This document shows positions 48,001-58,400 of a stretch of DNA of 64,000 nt, one piece after another. Location: assembly GCA_030159075.1 (NCBI GenBank), contig BROG01000005.1, positions 3,822,001-3,886,000 of the forward strand. Direction: 5' to 3'. Under the pieces are notes generated by a model, which was not told the origin of the DNA, did not search any database, and saw nothing but the letters and a program-made list of their open reading frames with translations. The translations under genes and the position numbers were made by a program. This DNA is from Atrina japonica. Its lineage: Eukaryota; Mollusca; Bivalvia; Pterioida; Pinnidae. How positions within the stretch are numbered: the first letter of the stretch is position 1; the number at the start of each line of letters is the position of its first letter.

Positions 48001-49961
48001 TAAATTTGAATATTTCATATGTTTTACACCTCTGAGGTTTAAGATTGTGGGTCATGTCTTTTTCAGTCTATGTTTTGCAACTCTGAGCTATAAGATTGCA
48101 GGACATGTCTTTTTGGTCTATGTTTTATGCCTGTGAGATTTAAGATTGCAGGATGGTGATAGAAATTACCATATTACAGGGTTTGAAATTAACTGTAGTC
48201 CCCCAGTCCAAGACTTGTAATTTTTGCATTGGAATAGTCAAGGTTGTGTTTCATCTAGTCTGGTTGACTAATAGAAAATCTGTATAAACATTACAGTATT
48301 AACATGAGCATTGAAACTATATGTATATTGAACATCAGAATTACCTAACCAGTAATGTAATTCTTTATTGTACTCAAACCATGATAATCATGAGAGTATA
48401 CAAATAAAAATAGATAACTTCTTTAAAATTCTGGTACTGATTTGGTAATGCATCTTAATACTTTGGGGCTAGTGAATTTGTTCTACGACTAGTAAAATTT
48501 GTTTCCAACTAGATCAGTTGACTAAATATTATCCTTGTATTATTGTATTTTATTTTTTACATGTTTATGGAATGAATGAAAAGCAAAATATATCAACACC
48601 ATCATCTGATATCTGAACTTTCAGTACTTTGATTGACTTGACCTCCATTAAATGTTAAATATACTACAATAACTATAAATCCGCTTCCATGGGGAACAAT
48701 GCAAATAAAATGTCATTTCATATTTCTTGGCATTTCATATTTCTCGTCATTTTGTATTTCTTGTCATTTCATATTTCTCATCAATTTGTATTTCTTATCA
48801 TTTCATGTTATTTGTCATTATAGAGCAGTTACTATGACTATCAGTCAGAAGAGGATATGGATGCTTTAGAAGGTAATGAAGTCATTGTAGAAATACACTT
48901 GTATTTGTACTAAGCATCGATTGACAACTTTTACAGAGAAGGTTTGAGTACTTTAAACTACAACTTATCCTCTGGTAAGTAAAATTCTCAAAGCCTTGGC
49001 TGATTCTCAACTGATTTTTGGGAAGGTTTGCTAGTTTATTTGACTAAGGTATGTGGTTGGTGTTTTTCCTTCTACATTTAAACTTGGTACCCTTCATAAA
49101 GATCAGGCAGGTAGCAAATAATTTAAAACTTAAAAGCATGACTTATACCATCATTAAAACAAATAAAATGAAAGTGGAAGTGAATCATGTATCAGATCTT
49201 GTTAGATCAGTATTGTGGGATGCCAATACAGGCTGTGGTATATATATATATGAATAATGAGGGGTTACCCTGTAACTGTTTTAGAAAAACTGATGGTATT
49301 GGTGATTCCCTGTCAGAAATGAAGTTTTATCGTGAGGCATCAAAGAAAATTTCAAATTTTTAAATGTATCTCATTCATTCTGCGATTTGTATTGGTCAAC
49401 TTGTGACTTTCCCTCTACAGAGCCAGAGTTGGAAGTTGATGTATTCCGATATAACAAGGACTTTATGGAAGAGAGTGAGGTTTGTAATTGTTATTAGATG
49501 ATATCATATAACATATTTTTGCAACATTATTTCCTTCTTTGTGAATTACGCCAAAAGAATACTTTTTGTAAAGAAAATATGTCGAATCCTGGAATTTAAG
49601 TATCACAGAATAATCAAAGATTTAGAAATGAAATTATATGAATTAAGGTGTAAGAGAATGAAATTCAAATACAGTGGGTCAAAAAACATATCCAGCCGAA
49701 CACTTTCAAAAAAGATAATTTTACTTAGAAAGTAATGGAAAACTTATGTTTGTTCATAAACTTAAGGCACTGTACTGTTGTTTATTTTGTTAAGTGTCTT
49801 GATAAAATATGTTTATGTATCACAGATTAATTATTTGTCTGTCAAATAATAAAATCTAAGTAAAATTTGTTTGTTTCTTTTTGCAGGAAATATTTGATGC
49901 TCTGGAGCAATCAAGATGGACTCCGCTGGACTGTATTACATCAAAGTTACCATCTGTTTAA
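38500..49961 (+). CDS. TRNAU1AP: TRNAU1AP / SECp43 homolog, selenocysteine-tRNA associated RRM protein
   Basis: SECp43 binds selenocysteine tRNA and helps selenoprotein synthesis. Ten plus-strand exons: 38500-38532, 42283-42383, 42857-42956, 45044-45096, 45859-45962, 47064-47214, 47788-47926, 48824-48872, 49421-49479 and 49887-49961. All junctions are GT-AG and in phase, giving 287 residues, the length I recall for the human protein. RRM1 spans about 6-85 (RNP2 LWMGDL at 7-12, RNP1 AGYCFVDF at 48-55). RRM2 spans about 99-180 (RNP2 LFIGDL at 101-106, RNP1 KGYGFVRF at 140-147). A Tyr-rich stretch follows, then an acidic C-terminus with [20 protein letters not shown], close to the family's tail. 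Exon 1 has only 11 codons and ends inside RNP2; intron 1 is 3.75 kb. An in-frame ATG at 38488 would add four residues. Confidence 0.96.
38994..39070. repeat. (AC)n(TA)n microsatellite
   Basis: A run of AC dinucleotides followed by about 25 TA dinucleotides in TRNAU1AP intron 1. Overlapping Tyr-Ile ORFs are spurious. Confidence 0.95.
40892..41484. mobile_element. 593-bp TIR element with an internal minisatellite
   Basis: TCAGGGCCCACCCTG at the left is mirrored by CAGGGTGAGCCCTGA at the right. Sub-terminal ATTAGCCA motifs occur inside both ends. CAGGG-type ends suggest a hAT-like non-autonomous element. At 41041-41205 it carries about six copies of a 25-bp repeat (ACAAGTGGAAACTATATATA plus CATGT). 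Confidence 0.65.
46261..46433. mobile_element. MITE with CAGTCAAACC ends
   Basis: TACAGTCAAACCCACTTAAA at the left and CCAGGTTTGACTGTA at the right, with TA at both ends; 173 bp, non-coding, in TRNAU1AP intron 5. Confidence 0.72.
46440..47000. repeat. 56-bp minisatellite in TRNAU1AP intron 5
   Basis: About ten units of CATTACTTGATGTTCAGTAA, ATGTTTGTTTTGGTAAGCTT and GTCATGAATACCATGT. One degraded unit lies near 46570. Ends about 60 bp before exon 6. Confidence 0.95.
47625..47778. repeat. 37-bp minisatellite in TRNAU1AP intron 6
   Basis: Four units of CAGTTTGTAATTATAATTTG plus TAACATTATAACTACAT, immediately upstream of exon 7. Confidence 0.85.
48005..48165. repeat. short tandem repeat in TRNAU1AP intron 7
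   Basis: About three diverged units of roughly 55 bp sharing TATGTTTT, CTCTGAG, TAAGATTG(C/T), GG(A/T)CATGTCTTTTT. Another small repeat based on CATTTCATATTTCTT lies at 48710-48810, next to exon 8. Confidence 0.75.
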
Positions 49962-52418
49962 ATGTGTTCTTATGTAGTGCTGGTGATTATTTCATGATTT
50001 GTACATTAATTTCCGTTCTATCACATTGACATTGGATCAGTTTGAGTATAAGAATGAATGTAGTTGTATAAATGAGTGTGAGTACAGAGAATTAAATACT
50101 TTATCATAGATACTTATTCTTGGTTTCTGTCATTATGAAATATTTTGGTGAAGACATCCAGTATTTAACAGAAGCAGTAAAACTTTGCAACATAATAGTT
50201 AATACAGGAAAACCTTGATTGTAACAAACTTACGGACTTAACATTTGATTCTACTGTTTGAATCATTTGTTGTATAGATCAAATGAAGTGAAATAAAATT
50301 CAGACAACTTTCATTATGTGCATGCATCATAGTTTACTAGGACAAACATGTTTAAAACATTGACAGTTTGATTATGCAGATATACATTTAGTTTGTACAG
50401 AATCTTGTGGGTGCCAGGTTAGACATATATTTTGTATAACAGCCACCAGTTATTCAACCTTGTTATCTGGCAGCCATCATATAACTGACTGGTAGTGGCT
50501 AACTGACATATTTAACTGACAGCAACCACTCAATTATCAGGTGACAGCTAATACAATTTCAAGTCAATCTCACATGGAACGTGGTGAATCATCTTGACAT
50601 CGCGGTTACAGTTTTTGTTGAGGCATCAGAAAAATCCTTTCACATTTCCTTACAATTACTGACATTAATTAATTAATTAAATGCTTAAAGGTACTCTTTC
50701 AAGGAATATCATTAGCTGCTTTGTTTTAAAAGTTGCAGCCTGAATTAAGGCACATGGAAGTGAAAAAGCTAGTACGACTCGGATGCTTTGGTTTGTGGTT
50801 TTATTTATTATGTTGTTTTAAGTTTATGTCCATTTCATCAAGTCATACTAAAATTATTTGTTAAGACAACAATAAACCTTGATCTAAATACCTGGCAACC
50901 GCTGTAAAAACACCTTTAAGAGAGATACATATCAATCTATTTAAAACAAAATAACAACAAGGAGGAACAACTAGATGATGTGACAATTTATATCTATAAA
51001 CAAATTGAACGTTTGACCATAAGGATGACATTATTTTACAATCTGCAAATAATTTCAAATATACACACATCTGATTTACTGTAATTTTGCTTTTTTAGTA
51101 CAATGAATAGTACACAAATCAAGGAATAGTTTCTCATCTGTTACATGAAATATACCAAGTTTATCAGACTTGAGGTTAATCAGATATGGAAAAAATCAGT
51201 CTGCCTACAGAAAGATTCAAATGTCAGGTATGACAAGGACTGAATTACAATTTTGCAGCGTTGCATGCTTTAATCCATCTCTATATGGGATGAGAGTAGA
51301 ATCCACCCGTGTCATTTTCTCCACAGTAAGAGATGTGTACAGATACAGTAAAACTTCCAGTTATTACAAGTTATGCGACCCATCAAGCGCCCAGGGTGCT
51401 ACAAAAATCAGGAAAAAGGACTGGGCGCTTAATGGGACCAATTAATAGTCGATTTGACATTAAACGTTTATTTATTATAAGGCACAGAGGTTAAGCTGTA
51501 GTTATTATCGAGGACATCTATAAATAAATTCTGTTGCTGGGGCTACACATAAACTGTTACTTACAGTTATTCAGGTCCACAGCTCCTTGTCAAGCAGCTA
51601 GAAAAGATTTTCAATCGTATGTAAAAAGGGGGAGGGGCGCTTATAGGGAGATGGGCGCTTGATTGGTCGAAGGTATTCTAGTTTAAGATGAATGTAAAGT
51701 TTCAAATCTCTAAAATATTTTAAATGGCATCAGCAAATATTTGCTATCACAATAAAACAAGAAAAGAAATTGACATTTAAAGTTTATTTCATACTTTATG
51801 TACATATTTTCACATGCAATTTTATTTCAAACTTATGTTAATTGCTACATCATACTGTATGCATAATCAGCGATTATATACCTAGAACGTATATATCGCT
51901 GTAATGTATCACGTGATTTTGATTTTCTGATGATGCTATGTACAAAGTTGTTATATACATGTACTGATAAAATATAAACACATATTCTAAATGTATACAG
52001 TAAACTCTCGTTCTTGCAGTTGTGTTTACCTCATTCTAATTCACAAGATGGGACTATTGGAATGTGTACGATTGGGGAGAGTAATATGGGATTTGAAATA
52101 TCTATCGCTATTTACATTTGTTTAGAATTGATTTTTGTTTGATTTGGGTTACCCATACTAACTCTAGGATAGTCTAGAAAAAGCAAACCCTGCAAATGTT
52201 ACATGTTAGTACTCAGTTGATATCAAACAATGACACTTCATATACATCACATGTGTGAAAATAGTACGAAGTGCATCTACATGTTACTGTACGAGAGTAA
52301 CACCTTTTGAACACAGGAACATTAGGAAGTGATGCAATGTCCAGAGCACGAGTGTCATCTATTGTAATTCGCCAGGCGGAATACGTAATTTTCATTTTAA
52401 GATTTATACAACTAATTT
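49962..52418. other. 3' intergenic region TRNAU1AP / KY-like gene
   Basis: Tail-to-tail spacer. A possible TRNAU1AP polyadenylation signal AATAAA is at about 50292. A CAGTAAAACTTCCAG left end starts at 51343, followed by GGGCGCTT-rich sequence to about 51670. Related GCGCCC-rich sequence in inverted orientation is at 14120-14180. No exon is recognised. Confidence 0.6.
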
Positions 52419-55400
52419 TCATTTCCAGTCCGGAATTATTCCTATTTTGCGCAAGTCTTTGAACCCTTTCCTATTTTGAAATCTATAGTCGAATGTTTTA
52501 CTTCCTCTGGGAGTTGGAAGATCCACGGTGCCATAACTTCTCGGCGTTACATTGTCATTTGAACCATAACTTCTTGTTGTTATTGAACCAGGAGGCCCCG
52601 GTGTTTTAGACTTTCTTGGCGAATTTGAACCGTTTCCGTCATTTCCAAGTATGCCGTTCACAAAGGTTACATCTTTTCGTCTGTTTTGGGCTTCTTGTGA
52701 TGAACTGGATCTATGATACAGTTCAGGAGTGGTTCCATAACTTTCATGCTCTGAAATTGTATGATCTTCTGGCGGTGTTGATCTTTCTGGCGCGAAGTTT
52801 TGACCTCCTAGTGTTCCTGCTGTTGCTTCTACTTCGTTCAGTTGTTTAGTGACCTAAATTGAATAAAATGTAAAATGAATACGTGAAAAAAAACACACAC
52901 ACACACACACGTGCGCGCGCGCGGTTAATGTACATGTGTAGACCGATATGGCCTTTTATGCTGAAGTATACTCTGATGTGATTCTATGTTTCATTTTTGT
53001 TTTTAACTTTGTATATATGTTGTCATTGTCATATACCAGATACATGATTTACTGTTAGAGTTTGCTATAATATTGTCCTTTATCCTCTTATTCCTATTTC
53101 AAAGTTCCAATATATAAATTATAATAAATCAATAAAAAAAAAATCAACATTGCATAATTCAATCATACAAGTGTATGTGTTAATACCACGCCATAAATAC
53201 ATCAGAAGTCAAACAGGGGAAATTTGGATAATTAATCAAATATTGATGAGGTAAAAGACAATAGGAAAGGCGGGGATATTGTACTGTATTATTATTCACA
53301 TAGTATTAGTATTTGAAATCACAGATACAAAAGTATTGACTAAAGGAGGTTCAAGAGATAATCACGGACCTCTTAGAATACCGAGGTGAGATCAGATGCC
53401 ATTGGAGGCGTGAGCATTCGCTGTTGAGTAGTCACACCAGTCAACATCGGCATAGAAGATTCAACAACCACTTTCGAACAGGAAACTCAACACTTTATTG
53501 TAGCATGATAAACAAGGTCATTATACCGACCGTACAATTTGTGAAATGTTGACATTAAACGTGATATCACTGTGACAACAACTTATCAGTGAGTAGTTTG
53601 CTTCTGTATATGAAATGTTCATATGTTGAACAGCACCTGGCACATCAGACCATTTGTGAAGTATAAACTAGTTTCATATGCAGGTGAGAACGGGATATTA
53701 CTACTTAATTGTGGAAAGTTAACAATAGGAAAATTGAAATTATATTTATTTCGTATATCTTGTCGATTAATTCTCGATCTGTGTGTATAGTAAGTAACAT
53801 GGCCAAATCGTATGTGTTTGAGTTTGTGGTGTCTTTAATTTCTAATTTTCATTAATTATTGACATAACGTCGTCGATATATCTAAATGTCAGGTTGAAGG
53901 ACACAGCTAGCTTTTTCGTCTTTTGATTTCTAAACTTCTGTATGAGGCATAAGAGTAAAGGAACAGGTCGGTGGACATTAAAGAAGGAAGGTAGAATGAT
54001 GATCTTCTATAATCAGTGAGATTTTACATGCCACTTAATTCCTTGTAACAATAAAACGGGAATGGGGTGGTTGCAACACACATTTATCATTTTGATAACC
54101 AATTGCTATTACCTGTTATGCTGTAAGTACTACTGACATGATTAACATATTTTTGAATAAAAACAATTATGAATGTAGAACATTGAAATATAATGTCATC
54201 ATAATAAGTGATATTAGAATAAATGTATATTTTCGAAAGAGAAAGTGGTTTCATACCAGGCCAAATAATAAATCGAAATGTATAGCAAAAACAATCTGAA
54301 TCATTAGATACTGTGCTTTCAAACTGACATCGTTTCACTTTAATTTACACTACAGGAACATGAATTTTAGACTGGATATGTAAAGAAGTGTTTCTTTTAG
54401 CGTTAAGTACTTTCGTTTGTGGCGCCTACTCGTATCATTTGTATCCCATCACAGCGATGTTTCAGCAATTAGGTAAATGATCTAGAGTAAAAGGAACTGA
54501 AGAACACACCTGGCGGTATAGAGATCTCCGTATCCAAGAGAACCGACACTCCACTCTATTTCTCTAATTTGTTCTTGAACCTAAAAAATTCAATTTCTTT
54601 GAAACACGTATTAAGTTTCAAATATACATAGTAGGGAACTTTTGCACTATCTAACGAGACTATTCTGTGTCGATTCACTTTAGATCTTAACCACACAAAT
54701 ACAGAAAGTTACACACGCTATTCGACGTTAACATGGGGAACTGACAAAATCACAAAGGGGATTCCAAAAACGCATGTTAAAATGACTTGCAGGTTAACTT
54801 GCCTTGTTAATAAGAAAATACTTTATTGAAACAGAAAAGGAATAGAAGTAATGAGGAATATAGAAGAATGGTACAGTCGAACCTGGCCTTTAGACCACCT
54901 TATTGTAATGACCATCTCTTTTGGACATCCATTTTACTGATGAGGAGATTTCAGTATGACGATCATATATTTTGGAAGACACATTACAATGTTAAGTTAT
55001 GAGTATATCAGCAGATATTTGGAATTTCCATAACGAGTGCCACCCTCTATAAGAAGATGAATTGTTTACATTTGTTTAAAATGAGGTCTGTAGGAAGTGG
55101 TTCCACTGTATTGTGAGGTAATCCATGAGGTGACACAAGATTATACTGCACTTACCCATAAGTAAAAACCCGCCGCAGTAGGACTCAATGCTCTTATTTG
55201 AGGCTCAGTGTAGGGTTCGATCATATCTTTACCATCAAGAGCAACTTCCAAAGGTACTAATCTCGGATCAAAGTCGGCCATTTTAAACTTTAGAGATTCT
55301 TTTCCACTTCTTCCGATGATAGCTTTACATTGCGACCACGTCTGTTAGATAGATAAAATCAAACTCGAGACATAAAATGACATTTTACAACCTTATTTGA

Positions 55401-58400
55401 ATATCTCAAAAGGTTTTGTTAAGACTGTTGTTTACAATAAGTACATATTAAAATAAGATAAAAATATAGGCTTAACGTTGTATAGACTTAACCATCTCTA
55501 GTGTTGTTGTTATCAAACAAGTCTGCAATACATTTTTAAATAGTAATGACATCTCTAATTTGAGTTGTTTATGTCAATGAATAAAAACATCAAAATACGG
55601 GATCATGAAATAAGAATCATAAGTCAAAATTTCTTCAACAAAATGCTTATTTAAAAATTTTCTAACTCAAATTTTGTGGGCCATATAGAAAATGATTGAT
55701 TATGGAGTAAATGACATTCATAAAAATTTAGTATATTATTTATAATTACTTAAATATAAGATAATTTCCTCATCTGGGGGGCTTAAGCGCTTTTGACAAC
55801 AACGATAACGAAATGAATATTAAATAACAATAAGAATACTAGCAGTAACAAATATGATAATGGAAAATAATGTTTACACATGTGCAATATTTTACCTCTA
55901 TTTCCCAAGGTGGGTGGCCAAGAAGTAGAAGTGTACACGTCATTACTTGTTGAATGCCATCTGGTGGTTGTGAATACCGCTTTAGCTCTGTTATAGCTTG
56001 TGCATCAGTCAACATGACCTCTTTGCGCAGACTCTTCAATGTATTCAGTCTATCACACAAACGTTCAGCTAGTAATATTTCCGGTCCTAGTTGATTATCA
56101 ACGTTATTGTTTTTAGCACGGTTGATCATTCTCTCTAAAGTTGGAAGATGTCTTTTTTCGTAGGCAGACAATAAATCTGTAATAACAATAATAAAAAACA
56201 TATACATGTGTATGGTTACAGTTTTTACGACGTGACAAAAACAGCGATACTGAAAAAAGTCAAATACAACGTTTTACAATGTTTTACAATAAGATCAATG
56301 TTAGTTGTTCAACAGTTACTATTGTTGTTGACTCCTCTATACAGGTTCTGACTAGATGTTATACCCCCTCCTTGAACAGGTCATGCTTACTCCTCCATTG
56401 TACCTGATGCCACCTCTAGATTTCTAGAGATCCGTGTTTATCTAATATTCAACAGATGTGTATATGGTATTATGGACAGCCTGACAATTAATATTTTGGT
56501 ATCTATGATATTTATGTATTAATCTCGTTTTGACTGCGGAATCACGGTGGATGCGATATATCGTCAGGGAATATTCACTCCTCCTTGACGCATTATTCCA
56601 CGTTTAGATGTTCTAGAGAGTTTTTTTTTATCTTCTATTAAAAATAATATTTCTTGGTAATTTGATGCAAAATTTAATCTCACCTTTTCTCACTTCCAGT
56701 GCTCTAATGATTTGTTCTGCTTTTCGGACTATGTTACTGTTTTGTCCTGGTACAACTGCTTGGTACTCAATCATGGCTTTTTCTATATCTCCAATACTTT
56801 TGGAATTTAGTGCTAATTCTAAGTTCTGTGTAACATCTTCTCTCTTCTTTGCTACAAAATTGTTAGAACGATCATTTAAATTCAATCGAAAACATTTAAT
56901 GCATGCAATAAAAGTAGAAAATCCATTATGTCGGTATTGAGTTTCAAAACCATTTTCTTTAAAGCACATAATATCATAAGCTTATTTTCCTAGGCATTTA
57001 CAGGTATCGCTCAGTTATGCAAATATACATATGTAAATTTAAATTACCTTTTGCTTTGAACAACGCGTCGACGTCAGGTACCCTCTCGTCTTCGTCGTGC
57101 TCATTGATGTCTAAGCGTCGTATTCGATATCTATATGTATTTTTCATCGATTTATCTGGATTTTTCTGAAATGCATTAAACATGTAATCGCCAAACTGTG
57201 GTAGACTGAGACTGAACCAGTTGCTGCCATCTCTTCTAACACACTGAACCTTCTCGGATGGCTGTTTTTCTTCTGATCCAATTATTTCCAGATATCCAAC
57301 TACATTGTTAGCGTCTTCAGGTCCTGGAATCATGACTTCCCTTTCCCTAGTCCTGATGGTTTTTGTTACGATATCTGAAGATTTTGATGAATTTTTTGAT
57401 TCTGGCACTAATTCATAGCTGTCGCGTGCTTCTGACTTTGCACGGTTGTTGCCCTTTTTCTTTTGTGGTTTCCCGTGTGAATAGATAAGAAAAGTGTATG
57501 CTATGTGTACATCTGATTCATCGTAAATATTTTGACTATACACATTCAATGAATATTCACCCGCTTTCGGAAGATCAAGGTCAAATGTCCATATTCGATT
57601 TTCTTTGGATGCTTCAAGTTTCATTGTTTCTTGGGCTTCTTCGTCAGTGCAGTTCAACTCATGCTCGAGTTCTATGTTGTCATTCACATCAAAGTCAATT
57701 TTTGTTTTCCCACGCGGTGCCTCAACTATGCCAGTTTCATTCAATAACACTTTTACACCCATTTCCTCTGCCATTTTTGATGCACCAACAACACCATTCA
57801 TCACATTCGGAAAAGGATCATCGATTATATCCATCCCAGTACACTTGATAATATAATTCAGAACATTTTCTAAATTCCGACCATTTTTTAGCTCTCGAGC
57901 GTTTAATTTCATTATATAATGTCCAGCCTTTGGGAGTCTGGTATTGATTATATATTGTCCCTCCTGCCACCTTAGCACAGCATACTTTGTCAATGACGCA
58001 TCGTCTATTACTCCTGATCTTACCTCCATTTGTAAGTCTGCTTCTTTAGAGCCTTGAAGTCTGATTTCAAGTTTTCCATCTTCTGTGATGATTTTGGACT
58101 TTTTGTGTGTTATAGGTTTGATACCACTAGTTATAGTCTTCATATTAGGACCCCAACCTATTTCAGGATTGTCAGGCAGAGGGAGAGGTTTCTTCTGGGG
58201 TAAGGGACTACGGACCGAGAAAGCACACATCAAATCAAACTCTCTAAGGCCGACTACTTTGTTATCTTTACCATATATTTCAAAATTGAATTTTCCTGAA
58301 ACTGGAATATCAAAGTCAAAATGGAGCATGTCACTATCTATATTCATCTTGACACAATTATTCAGATTAACTTCGACATCTTTATCTGCTTCAAGGGAAC

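Noticed and set aside
53380..53510. Minus-strand coding-like stretch (VVESSMPMLTGVTTQQRM), considered as an alternative exon of the KY-like gene
   Set aside because: No acceptor places it in frame after exon 8 without a stop, and there is no supporting homology.
54087..54338. Minus-strand ORF ending near a TTACAG|CATAACAG|GTAATA pattern, considered as the missing small exon
   Set aside because: Its possible lengths (8, 17 or 20 nt) give the wrong phase for the final exon.
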